Shown piece by piece: positions 9,239-17,577 of a DNA stretch of 64,000 nt. A program made the translations under genes and the position numbers. The notes beneath the pieces are model-generated. The model was not told the origin of the DNA and ran no database searches. It saw only the letters and a list, made by a program, of their open reading frames with translations. Position 1 is the first letter of the stretch. The number at the start of each line of letters is the position of its first letter. The stretch comes from Candidatus Aegiribacteria sp. GTDB taxonomy: Bacteria > Fermentibacterota > Fermentibacteria > Fermentibacterales > JCC-6. The DNA lies in assembly GCA_013138965.1 (NCBI GenBank), contig WTBT01000013.1, forward strand, positions 1 through 64,000. Reading direction: 5' to 3'.

Positions 9239-11101
9239 TCAGTCCATGCCCTCTTTCTGATCCGGCGAGTATACATCACCGGAGTCATCTTCCTCATCGA
9301 GAGTATCCAACATCTTCAGTATGTTCCGTGAGGTGTGCAACACCATGGCAAGATCCTTCTTCGTACGTTCTATGGAAGCTAAGTCGGAACCTTCACGGGC
9401 GGTTCTCAATTCAGTGAGGGCTGATTTAAGCTCTGTAATCGAATCACCGTCAAGTTTACCCTTGCTTGTGTTAAGCAGCTTTGATGCCTCGTATATCAAC
9501 TGATCGGCAAGATTCCGCTCTTCGATCAGTTTGGTTCTGTCACGGTCTGCTTCCCTGTAATGCCTTGCATCCCTGATAAGCTCCCGGATATCATCATCTG
9601 AAAGCCCGCCGCTGGGGTTGACCTTCAGTTCCTGATGCTTTCCGGTAACCGCATCCTTGGCGTTGACAAACAGGATTCCATTGGCATCTATCGAGAATGA
9701 CACTTCTATCCTGGGAACACCCCTTGGCGCAGGACTGATGCCTACAAGTTCGAACCTTGCGAGACTTCTGTTATCCTCGGTGAGTTCCCGTTCACCCTGA
9801 AGAACATGGATACCCACTACCTGCTGATTATCCACCGCAGTGGTGAACATCTTGCTTCTCTTTATTGGCAGAGGGCTGTTCTTTGCGATTATGGGCGCCA
9901 TAACACCGCCAAGAGTCTCGACACCCAACGTAAGTGAAGTTACATCAAGAAGTACAAGATCCTTCCTCTGGCCTGAAACAACGGATCCGGCTATTGCGGC
10001 ACCCATCGCAACTACCTCATCGGGATTCACGCTGTGAACAGGTTCCTGTTGAAAGACTTCCTGAACCAGCGTCCTTAGCATGGGTATCCTGGTGGACCCT
10101 CCGACAAGAACAACCGTCTCGAGGTCTTCATGGGTAAGACCGGCATCCTTCAGAACCTGCACGCAGAGAGGCCGTGTACTTTCAATCATATCCTTGATAA
10201 GCCCTTCGAACAGGCCGCGGGTAATCAGCATTTCAAGATGAACAGGCCCCTGATCGCCAGAGGCAATGAAGGGAAGGTTAATTGAAGTTTCAAGGGCTGC
10301 AGAGAGTTCACACTTGGCTCTTTCAGCTGCTTCACGAACCCTCTGAGGGGCTACTGGATCTTCTCTCAGGTCGATACCCTTTTCCCGTTTGAACTCTTTC
10401 ATGATCCATTTAACCAGTAGAGCGTCGAAATCGTCCCCCCCAAGCTGAGTATTCCCCGTTGTGGCTTTGACTTCAAAAATGCCATTCACTACCTGAAGAA
10501 CACTTATGTCAAAGGTGCCGCCTCCGAAATCGAAAACGGCTATCTTTCTCCGTTCAACTGCATCGGTAAAGGCAAGCGCAGCAGCGGTAGGCTCATTAAG
10601 CACACGCTTGACGTTCAGACCGGCAATGGTGCATGCGGCCTTTGTTGCCTTTCTCTGTACTTCGTTGAAATGGGCGGGTACTGTAACGACGACATCCGTT
10701 ACTTCCTCCCCGAGGTATTCCTCTGCTCTGTATTTCATTTTCTGGAGGATCATCGAGGAAATCTCCTGTGGGGTAAACGTTCTGCCGTCTCCTATTTTTA
10801 CGACGGCGTCTCCCTTGTCATTGGAAATTATGTCGTAGGATACGTTGAATATTCCCTCGTTGAGTTCATCGTACTTTCTTCCCATAAGCCTTTTAATGCT
10901 TGTTATGGTTTCTTTGGGATTAGTTATCGCCTGCCTTTTGGCAACGATGCCTACAAGCCTGTCTCCCGCAGGAGTAAACGCAACCACAGAAGGCATAACT
11001 CTGGGACCTTCCCCGGTCTGTATGACAATGGCGTTTCCACCTTCGCTTATTGACATGCAAGAGTTAGTTGTTCCCAGGTCAATACCAATTGTGAAACCCA
11101 A
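9239..11101 (-). CDS. dnaK: Chaperone protein DnaK (Hsp70), TTG start
   Basis: ATP-driven chaperone, 620 residues. Diagnostic motifs are GIDLGTTNSCMSI at the N-terminus, FDFGGGTFDISVL (phosphate 2), VLVGGSTRIPMLRTLV (adenosine), then the beta substrate-binding domain and the helical lid. The tail is acidic (EEDDSGDVYSPDQ) rather than the usual long Gly-rich tail. The only sensible start is TTG at 11101, four bases after AAGGGGG; no ATG or GTG lies before the first conserved strand. A TTGACA promoter is visible 170-200 bp upstream. It probably acts with the DnaJ encoded downstream. Confidence 0.96.
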   Translation of the reverse strand: MGFTIGIDLGTTNSCMSISEGGNAIVIQTGEGPRVMPSVVAFTPAGDRLVGIVAKRQAITNPKETITSIKRLMGRKYDELNEGIFNVSYDIISNDKGDAVVKIGDGRTFTPQEISSMILQKMKYRAEEYLGEEVTDVVVTVPAHFNEVQRKATKAACTIAGLNVKRVLNEPTAAALAFTDAVERRKIAVFDFGGGTFDISVLQVVNGIFEVKATTGNTQLGGDDFDALLVKWIMKEFKREKGIDLREDPVAPQRVREAAERAKCELSAALETSINLPFIASGDQGPVHLEMLITRGLFEGLIKDMIESTRPLCVQVLKDAGLTHEDLETVVLVGGSTRIPMLRTLVQEVFQQEPVHSVNPDEVVAMGAAIAGSVVSGQRKDLVLLDVTSLTLGVETLGGVMAPIIAKNSPLPIKRSKMFTTAVDNQQVVGIHVLQGERELTEDNRSLARFELVGISPAPRGVPRIEVSFSIDANGILFVNAKDAVTGKHQELKVNPSGGLSDDDIRELIRDARHYREADRDRTKLIEERNLADQLIYEASKLLNTSKGKLDGDSITELKSALTELRTAREGSDLASIERTKKDLAMVLHTSRNILKMLDTLDEEDDSGDVYSPDQKEGMD

Positions 11102-11274
11102 AATTCCCCCTTAAACACACTTAATTTCTATTTCTAAGTCCTGCATTCAATGAGCCTGTCAATACACATTGTCGGACACACTTCCAATCAGAATTACCTG
11201 AACAGGAAAACCGAACACAGTATAGAATAATGGAAGTTACTCCAAATTCCAACCTCATTAAAACACAAGGAGTA

Positions 11275-11303
11275 ACAGTACGCTAGAACTTCGAACATGT
11301 CAA
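11275..11303 (-). promoter_or_regulatory. Candidate sigma-70 promoter for dnaK
   Basis: On the minus strand a perfect -35 box TTGACA (11303-11298) is followed by a 17-base spacer and a -10 box TACTGT (11280-11275). It lies in the 238-bp gap between mtnA and dnaK, leaving a leader of about 165 bases. The strong -35 and exact spacing support it, but the -10 matches the consensus only at TA and the final T. Confidence 0.42.
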
Positions 11304-11339
11304 CTCTTCAGCAGTATCAGCCAACACCAATCACCACAT

Positions 11340-12374
11340 TCATGATCTCCCCAAAACCGAGTGTACCGATTCGGTATCCGGAGAAAACAGCACACCTTTC
11401 TCACAGACAATTCCAGTAATGAGCGTGGCAGGTGTTACGTCGAATGCCGGATTCCATACTCCGGCCGCTGCCGGAAGCAGCTTCCTGCCTCCAAGATGAG
11501 CCAGTTCATCCCTGCCCCTCTGTTCTATTTCAATTTCACTCCCGCACGGAGTGGAGATATCGAAGGTGGAAAGAGGCGCGACAACGTAGAAGGGAACTCC
11601 ATGGGCTGATGCCGCAAGCGCGAGTGGATAGGTCCCTATCTTGTTAGCGGCGTCTCCATTGGCAGCTATCCTGTCGCTGCCGACTATAACAGCATCGACC
11701 TCTCCCTTTCTTAAAAGCGAAGCGGCGGCGGAATCGGGAAGCACATCAACCGGGATCCCAGCCCTTGAAAGCTCCCATGCTGTCAGCCTGGCGCCCTGAA
11801 GCAGGGGACGGGTCTCATCGGCATACACTTTTACCAGAAGATTGCGGTCCCATGCTTCGTATATCACTGCAAGGGCTGTCCCGAGACCTGCGGTTGCCAG
11901 TCCTCCGGCATTGCAGTGAGTCAGTACGGTTGAACCGCTTTTCAGCAGATCGGCGCCGAAACACCCCATCTGTCTGCTGGCTTCAAGATCAGATCGCACC
12001 ATGCCTTTCGCGGATTCCAGAAGAGCCCGGACAGCGTTTTCCCGGCCCGGATTCCTGCGGAAAATATCTCTCTGGATCTCAAGACAATGAAAGAGATTGA
12101 CCGCTGTAGGTCTCGTTCCTTCAAGTATGTCGATCTTCGAATGAAAGGCATCATCAAATTCTTCACCTTGATCGGAGGTCAAAGCAGCGATTACAGCGCC
12201 AAAAGCCGCTGCAATCCCAATAGCTGGCGCCCCTCTGACGGCAAGGGTTTTTATGGCATCCGCCAGGGAATCGATATCCCCGCAGTCAATGAAAATTTCC
12301 TCGGATGGAAGCTGTCTCTGGTCCAGCAGCCGCAGACAACCATCCAGCCATTGCATGGTCGGCAGAGGAACCAT
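11340..12374 (-). CDS. mtnA: S-methyl-5-thioribose-1-phosphate isomerase
   Basis: Converts methylthioribose-1-phosphate to methylthioribulose-1-phosphate in the methionine salvage pathway. It has 344 residues, normal for the family. The N-terminal RGAPAIGIAAAFG, the catalytic cysteine in THCNAGGLATAGLG, and the catalytic aspartate in GSDRIAANGDAANKIGTY are all present. The start ATG at 12374 lies one base after the TGA of the CoaC-like gene. The related eIF2B-like and ribose-1,5-bisphosphate isomerase families share the fold, but these motifs favour MtnA. Other salvage genes are not in the window. Confidence 0.9.
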   Translation of the reverse strand: MVPLPTMQWLDGCLRLLDQRQLPSEEIFIDCGDIDSLADAIKTLAVRGAPAIGIAAAFGAVIAALTSDQGEEFDDAFHSKIDILEGTRPTAVNLFHCLEIQRDIFRRNPGRENAVRALLESAKGMVRSDLEASRQMGCFGADLLKSGSTVLTHCNAGGLATAGLGTALAVIYEAWDRNLLVKVYADETRPLLQGARLTAWELSRAGIPVDVLPDSAAASLLRKGEVDAVIVGSDRIAANGDAANKIGTYPLALAASAHGVPFYVVAPLSTFDISTPCGSEIEIEQRGRDELAHLGGRKLLPAAAGVWNPAFDVTPATLITGIVCEKGVLFSPDTESVHSVLGRS

Positions 12375-12375
12375 A

Positions 12376-12924
12376 TCAACACCGACCTGATAGAACGTCC
12401 AGACACATCTTGAGGATACTCGAGGGTTCCATCAGTCTGCCCATACCTTCCGTGCCGCAAGCAAGAGGCCCCATGACAGGTCCGGCAAATATGACTCCGC
12501 GGTTCTCAAGTATTTCCAAATTGGCGGCTGTAGCACTGTTGTTCCACATCCTTGTATTCATTGAAGGGGCCATGATAACCGACGCTTCGCACGCTAGAAA
12601 AGCGGAAGACAGCAGATCATCAGCCAGTCCATTGGCGGACTTACCTATAAAATCGGCGGTGGCTGGAACAACGGCAAAGAGATCAATACTATTGGTCAGC
12701 GTAATATGGGGAACGGGGTCGTCGGGCTGCATAGTGAAAAGCGAGCTGTAAACAGGCCTTCCGGTTACACAGGCCAGCTGGGTTTCGGAAATGAACTGCA
12801 GAGCGCCCGGAGTAAGAACACCGTCAATCTCGAAGCCTTCTTTTCTTAACAGAGAGGCTAGCATTACGCCCTTGAAGGCCGCAGCGCTGCCTGTGATTCC
12901 CAGCAGTATTTTTTTAACATCCAT
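12376..12924 (-). CDS. Phosphopantothenoylcysteine decarboxylase-type flavoprotein (CoaC half only)
   Basis: Flavin-dependent decarboxylase, likely making 4'-phosphopantetheine for coenzyme A. It shows ILLGITGSAAAFKG at the FMN site, the CoaC substrate clamp APSMNTRMW, and LACGTEGMGRLMEP corresponding to the conserved ACG loop. Most bacteria carry a fused CoaBC of about 400 residues. This one has 182 and ends just after the CoaC part, so the CoaB ligase must be elsewhere. I chose ATG 12924, seven bases after AAAGGTG, over the GTG at 12939. It overlaps coaX by 11 bp, which supports a role in CoA synthesis over other flavoprotein decarboxylases such as UbiX. Confidence 0.83.
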   Translation of the reverse strand: MDVKKILLGITGSAAAFKGVMLASLLRKEGFEIDGVLTPGALQFISETQLACVTGRPVYSSLFTMQPDDPVPHITLTNSIDLFAVVPATADFIGKSANGLADDLLSSAFLACEASVIMAPSMNTRMWNNSATAANLEILENRGVIFAGPVMGPLACGTEGMGRLMEPSSILKMCLDVLSGRC

Positions 12925-13678
12925 TGGAACACCTTTCACCGATACAGTCTATTCCTACAAGTGTAAGTTCGGGACATACCTTCATCGGGTTCCTGCACTT
13001 CCCCGCGATACCGGGTGCCCAGCCTCCAGTAGCCCATATCTCGGGAACACCTTTGATAGTTTTCATAAGCTCATCGATTATATGGTCAGCCGCTCCAACA
13101 GCCCCGAGAAGAACCCCTGAGCAGACAGCTTCAGCTGTACTCTTTCCAAGGGGGGAAGCAGGAAACTCGAGATCCACAGGATTGAGCTGTTCCGCCTTCT
13201 TGAACAGTTCTCCCGCAGCGGTGCCCACTCCGGGAGTTATTGCGCCGCCAAGGTAAGCCCCTTTGATGCCTATAACATCGAAGGTTGTTGCCGTTCCAAA
13301 ATCCACAACAATAGCGGGAGGTGAGCCAAGGCTTAGAACACCTGCGGTATTTGCCAGTCGATCGGCGCCCAGTTCGTGGGGAAATTCGTAATCAATTGTA
13401 ATTCCCGCTGTTTCTACGGTTACTTCAACCGGATCAGCACTGATGTACCTTCTGGAGAGATTCAGGAGAGCATGGCGAACCTGGGGAACAACACAGGCGT
13501 ACGCAACCCCTTCGGGGAGATCACAATCGTCCGCCTTCAGAAGCGAACTCAGGATGACCCAGAGGTCATCGGCAGTCCAGTGCCTGGTGGTAATCCTCCA
13601 CTGAACATCAAGCCTGCCATCCATGAATACTCCCACTGATGTCCTTGTATTGCCTATATCAAGTACAAGCCTTTTCAT
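12914..13678 (-). CDS. coaX: Type III pantothenate kinase
   Basis: First committed step of coenzyme A synthesis: phosphorylates pantothenate. It has 254 residues with the acetate-kinase-fold motifs: DIGNTRTSVGVF (phosphate 1), HELGADRLANTAG, and the pair DFGTATTFD and GGAITPGV. Type III enzymes are not inhibited by CoA and need a monovalent cation; this is family knowledge, not seen here. The ATG at 13678 overlaps the nadC TGA as ATGA, and the gene's 3' end overlaps the CoaC-like gene. Confidence 0.95.
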   Translation of the reverse strand: MKRLVLDIGNTRTSVGVFMDGRLDVQWRITTRHWTADDLWVILSSLLKADDCDLPEGVAYACVVPQVRHALLNLSRRYISADPVEVTVETAGITIDYEFPHELGADRLANTAGVLSLGSPPAIVVDFGTATTFDVIGIKGAYLGGAITPGVGTAAGELFKKAEQLNPVDLEFPASPLGKSTAEAVCSGVLLGAVGAADHIIDELMKTIKGVPEIWATGGWAPGIAGKCRNPMKVCPELTLVGIDCIGERCSNGC

Positions 13679-14553
13679 GTAATCCCCCAGTCAAATCCTA
13701 TATCCGCTGATGAAGCGGAATGCGTAAGGGCACCTGAAGATATTCCGTCAACTCCGGTACCTGCTACTTCCCTTAGATTTTTCAGTGTTATCCCACCAGA
13801 AGCCTCAAGGTAAATGCCGCTGCCGGATGCCACCCGTACGGCTGCTGCCAGGGCATCGGGTTTCATATTATCGAGCAGGATTCTGTCGGGTTTCTCATCA
13901 AGCACTTCTTTCAGCTGATCAATAGAATCCACCTCAATTTCAACGGGGATTCCCTTCTCCTTTATACGGAGTATTACGCTGTGCAGTTTTCCTGATCCTC
14001 CTGCAACGGCTGTATGATTATCCTTCACCATGGCAAGCTCCGCCAGATTGAAACGGTGATTCACTCCTCCGCCTGCCCTCACTGCGTATTTTTCCAGGGC
14101 ACGAAGACATGGAGTTGTTTTTCTGGTGTCAAGAATTTCCACTCCCGTTCCCTTAACAACCTCAACGTATTTCGCTGTGAGGGTCGCGATCCCTGAGAGA
14201 TGGCAGAGAAGATTCAGAGCCACTCTCTCCCCTCTCAGAAGCAGATTAGCGGAACCCTGCAGACAGCCGATCCTGTCTCCTTCAAAGGCTGTGGATCCAT
14301 CAGGGATGATATTCTGAATCCGGGGAATACTCCTCCCCGCCAGAATGGATAGTTCGGAAAATACCTGTTCAACAAGAAACCATCCAGCTGTGATCAGCTC
14401 TTCCCTGGCTGAAACGGCACAGGCGCTTTTATCGTCAGCAGGTACCCCGAGTGATGAGGTTGTAACGTCATCCATCACCCTGTCTTCCGCAAGAGCGTTG
14501 CGCACAATAAAGCTTCCAACTGATACAGGATCCGACCAGTCGACTTTTTCCAT
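13675..14553 (-). CDS. nadC: Nicotinate-nucleotide pyrophosphorylase (carboxylating)
   Basis: Makes nicotinate mononucleotide from quinolinate and PRPP in de novo NAD synthesis. It has 292 residues. Family motifs are ALNLLCHLSGIATLT, the active-site ILDTRKTTPCLRALEKYAV, GGGVNHRFNLAELAMVKDNH, EIEVDSIDQL, and the phosphate-binding LEASGGI near the end. The ATG at 14553 shares its A with the TGA of the amidohydrolase gene (TGATG); a TTG three bases earlier is less likely. nadA and nadB are not in the window. Confidence 0.95.
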   Translation of the reverse strand: MEKVDWSDPVSVGSFIVRNALAEDRVMDDVTTSSLGVPADDKSACAVSAREELITAGWFLVEQVFSELSILAGRSIPRIQNIIPDGSTAFEGDRIGCLQGSANLLLRGERVALNLLCHLSGIATLTAKYVEVVKGTGVEILDTRKTTPCLRALEKYAVRAGGGVNHRFNLAELAMVKDNHTAVAGGSGKLHSVILRIKEKGIPVEIEVDSIDQLKEVLDEKPDRILLDNMKPDALAAAVRVASGSGIYLEASGGITLKNLREVAGTGVDGISSGALTHSASSADIGFDWGIT

Positions 14554-16025
14554 CAAATCTCCTCCAGAAAGGTTTCCGGTCCGTACACCGTTTCACCTCC
14601 GATGATGGTTGCAATCACTTCGATCTCATCCCAGGATGTATGGAAGGGATCGGCTGAGAGTACAGTCATATCCGCAACCCTTCCAGCTGTAAGGTTTTCG
14701 GTAAGATCCTGAAAACCACAGATTGCTGCTGCTTCTATTGTATATGCGTTAAGGGCTTGCGCGGTATCGATCCCGAATTTATTCAATGGATGGTCTGTTG
14801 CGCCACTAAGCCCCCTGAGCGGACCAAAGGGCATGCTATCGCTGCCGAAACCAAGAGAGAAACCGGCATCTGCAACCAGACTGAAAGGGTTCAGAGCCAA
14901 TGCCCTCTCCTTTCCGAGTTTTCCTTCGTACAACCCCCCTTTCATCTGCCACCTGTTTACGAAATTAGGCTGCATGACAAAGGAGTGAACCGAAGGATCC
15001 CAGCGGCCGGGCCAATCAGCGATGAGTTCTTCGGCATGCTCTATCCTCACGGTTACAGGATCTCCCCTATCATGCTTCTTATGGAAATAATGGCTTACCC
15101 GGTCTATCTGCGCCAGAGCCTTGCCCCCTATCGCGTGGTAAACAGGCATCAGGCCGAGACTGTCCGCTAATTCCAGACTGCGCAGAACCTGTTCATCGGA
15201 GAGTAGAGGTTTGGTAACCGTCCCGTCTGCATAGCTCTCGGATACGGCCGCGGTAGATGCCCCAAGGGATCCGTCAAGGAAAAATTTCAAGCCATCGATG
15301 CCGGGAATCATCCCTTCCAGGCAGCGGGGTGTTTCTCCAGGAAAACCGGCATCCTTCCCGAAAAGACAGATGGACATTCTTAAGGCGGAGCTGTTATTCA
15401 ACAGCACTGCGGCGGTTATAAGGGGCTCGAAGGTACATACTGCGGTAACTCCTGAGGAAAAGGCCAGTTCAGTCGCCATTGAGCATGCCTGGTCCAGAAT
15501 GTGCGGTTCAGGCGGGAACAGGCTTTCAAAATCGAAAATAACACCTTCCCTGATGATACCTGTTGAGTAATCCGCCCCCGGACATTCCGAGGGGAGCATA
15601 TCAAGCATGGCTGAATTTACAATGGCTTCATGGCAGCAGACCCTTCTGAAGAAAACCGGGCGGCTTCCCGTTGCTCTGTCCAGTTCCGCAAGTGAGGGAA
15701 AGAGAGGGTTATTCCAGTTGCCGCAGTCGAATCCGAACCCCCTGAGAATTCGCCCGGTTCCTTCCGAATCGATCTCAGAAGAAACCAGATCAAGAAGATC
15801 CGTTGCGGATGCAGTTCCTGAAAGATCAAGATACAGACTTTCAAGCCCGCTCCAGCAGAAATGGCAATGTGCGTCCACAAAACCCGGCATTACAAACAGA
15901 TGTGAATGTATATCAGCAGATGGGGAAATATCCACTATCCTCTCCCCGGAGATGGATATTCTGGACGGAGGGAGCTCACCGCTTTCCGGGCCCGCCCAGA
16001 TTCCTCCGCAGACAAAGGATTTCAT
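14553..16025 (-). CDS. Amidohydrolase family protein, YtcJ-like
   Basis: Metal-dependent hydrolase with a TIM-barrel core, 490 residues. It has the first metal motif DAHCHF, a second histidine in RIEHAEEL, and the catalytic aspartate in FGSDSMPFGPL. The small beta domain formed by both termini is visible (PGFVDAHC at the start, ADMTVLSADPF at the end). This arrangement matches the Amidohydro_3 group, whose substrates are mostly unknown amides or imides. The N-terminus has no signal peptide, so it is cytoplasmic. The ATG at 16025 overlaps the GGDEF gene's TGA as ATGA. Its place upstream of nadC does not identify a substrate. Confidence 0.85.
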   Translation of the reverse strand: MKSFVCGGIWAGPESGELPPSRISISGERIVDISPSADIHSHLFVMPGFVDAHCHFCWSGLESLYLDLSGTASATDLLDLVSSEIDSEGTGRILRGFGFDCGNWNNPLFPSLAELDRATGSRPVFFRRVCCHEAIVNSAMLDMLPSECPGADYSTGIIREGVIFDFESLFPPEPHILDQACSMATELAFSSGVTAVCTFEPLITAAVLLNNSSALRMSICLFGKDAGFPGETPRCLEGMIPGIDGLKFFLDGSLGASTAAVSESYADGTVTKPLLSDEQVLRSLELADSLGLMPVYHAIGGKALAQIDRVSHYFHKKHDRGDPVTVRIEHAEELIADWPGRWDPSVHSFVMQPNFVNRWQMKGGLYEGKLGKERALALNPFSLVADAGFSLGFGSDSMPFGPLRGLSGATDHPLNKFGIDTAQALNAYTIEAAAICGFQDLTENLTAGRVADMTVLSADPFHTSWDEIEVIATIIGGETVYGPETFLEEI

Positions 16026-16909
16026 GAATCGCGATCTTTCAGGTGATGGAACATAAGGTCAAGAACTTCGGCTTCAACCTCAAAACTGAAGAAAGTGGAA
16101 TCACCACGTCGCTCAACGGCCATAACACGGCCTCTGATCTCAGCTGTTACAGGCCCTCCCGGAGGTACCGGCCCTTCCGCAAATTCCCTGACACCTCTGC
16201 CGGGATCGGATATTTCCCTGGCTTCGATCTCGGTAAGTTCACCCCTGTGCCTGAACCAGCGTGTAAGGATTATGTAGCTGCCCTCACTGATGGAGGAAGC
16301 AGCTGGAAACCTGACATCGAGAACAACCGGCAAACTCTCATCCTTCTTTCGGGAGTTGTATACTGCAATCCTGTTTCTGCCCCCCTTCTTGGCATCGTAG
16401 AGAGCCTGATCGGCGGCGACAAGCAGCTCGCTGCCTGCCACTGAGGGAAAAGTGCTTACACCCAGAGAAATAGTTACAGAGAGCGGAATCGGTAAAGATT
16501 CATCATCTTCTCCGGATTGCCTTTCCAGGGGTGAATCGTAGATGCTCCGGCGTATCCTCTCTGCTGTCAGGGAAGCCTCATCCGAGGATGTGTTCGGAAG
16601 AAGCAGGGTGATCTCCTCACCGCCATACCTGTAAGCCTCACCACGGTATCTTACAGCTTCACGAATTATGCGGCTTACATGCCTGAGAACTCTGTCCCCA
16701 GTATCATGCCCCCATCTGTCATTGAATTTCTTGAAATGGTCAATATCGATCATTATTACTGACAGGGGAAGATCTTCCTCCCCCATAATCCGAAGCAGCA
16801 GCGGCAAGCTGCTGTCCAGAGCCTTTCTCGGTGGTATTCCTGTTACAGCGTCCAGTTCTTCCGTCCAGGGAAATTCCAGCTGAAACTCACCGCGGCCCAT
16901 GAATGACAA
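16022..16909 (-). CDS. GGDEF-domain protein with an unrecognised C-terminal domain, TTG start
   Basis: Likely diguanylate cyclase making cyclic di-GMP. The catalytic loop is YRYGGEEITLLLP, a GG-E-E-I variant of GGDEF that retains the key residues. The metal and nucleotide motifs SVIMIDIDHFKKFNDRWGH and FEFPWTEELDAVTG-like start are present. The product inhibition site RxxD is not visible at its usual place (RGEA instead). After about residue 195 a beta-rich domain of ~100 residues follows, with RFPAASSISEGSYIILTRWF, which I cannot assign; it might be a degenerate PilZ-like domain. GGAGG (16921-16917) lies seven bases before TTG 16909; an ATG at 16900 is the alternative but sits too far from it. 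Confidence 0.82.
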   Translation of the reverse strand: MSFMGRGEFQLEFPWTEELDAVTGIPPRKALDSSLPLLLRIMGEEDLPLSVIMIDIDHFKKFNDRWGHDTGDRVLRHVSRIIREAVRYRGEAYRYGGEEITLLLPNTSSDEASLTAERIRRSIYDSPLERQSGEDDESLPIPLSVTISLGVSTFPSVAGSELLVAADQALYDAKKGGRNRIAVYNSRKKDESLPVVLDVRFPAASSISEGSYIILTRWFRHRGELTEIEAREISDPGRGVREFAEGPVPPGGPVTAEIRGRVMAVERRGDSTFFSFEVEAEVLDLMFHHLKDRDS

Positions 16910-17032
16910 ATGCAAACCTCCCTTGGTTGCATGAATAATAACAGGATATCGAATAAGTCAACCACCCCGATATTGACGAGGGTGAATAAAAGGAACAGAC
17001 TATGATGTACTTATTATCGGTGAGGGAGAATT

Positions 17033-17488
17033 ATGTTCCGAATTCGCGAATGCTTATCAACGATACTTCTCGTAACGTTTCTTATCATGATATCATGCTC
17101 CTGGTCAGCAGCACAGCAGGAAATCCTTGATAGATATAACGAGACCGCGGGGTACATCGATAGAAACGAATGGGAATCAGCAACCAGCTCGATGAGTTCC
17201 TCCACTATGCTCTTCCTTGATTCTCTTGCTTCGAATCTGGAAGCGAGAGGACTGCAGGGATACGTATCCGGTGCGGATCTTCTTCCGATATTATGCAGAG
17301 AGTACATTGACTTAAGCGGAGATGTAACTATGATTTTTGTCCAGGGAGATCAGGCGGAAATTACTCTTTCCTCTGCCGAATCGCGAAAGTATTCAATGAT
17401 TCTTGAGGGGGGTTACTGGAAGCTCAGCCTGGAAAAGATATTCATCAACAGCATCGATACAGCCCTCAGGGGCTCGTATGTTCAGTAA
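17033..17488 (+). CDS. Small exported protein of unknown function, probable lipoprotein
   Basis: It has 151 residues, starting with a hydrophobic signal, LSTILLVTFLIMISCSWS, where MISC is a plausible though imperfect lipobox. The mature part is a helical segment followed by beta strands ending in GYWKLSLEKIF. That layout resembles small NTF2-like or DUF4878-type secreted proteins, but I cannot assign a family. The start at 17033 follows GAGGGAGAATT, a good ribosome-binding site. It stands first in a two-gene plus-strand island and is divergent from the GGDEF gene. Another small secreted protein (23395-23871) has a similar layout and a similar final strand, DDWKLGESF. Confidence 0.75.
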   Translation: MFRIRECLSTILLVTFLIMISCSWSAAQQEILDRYNETAGYIDRNEWESATSSMSSSTMLFLDSLASNLEARGLQGYVSGADLLPILCREYIDLSGDVTMIFVQGDQAEITLSSAESRKYSMILEGGYWKLSLEKIFINSIDTALRGSYVQ

Positions 17489-17577
17489 TTACCTGTTACG
17501 AAGAGTTTCTTTTTTTCGCTAACGTTTGAATCATACCGGTTCGGGTAACCGGAAATACAGGAAGAGAGGTGTATTCG

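Noticed and set aside
11102-11339. CIRCE-type heat-shock operator upstream of dnaK
   Set aside because: No TTAGCACTC-N9-GAGTGCTAA or close variant occurs in this gap.
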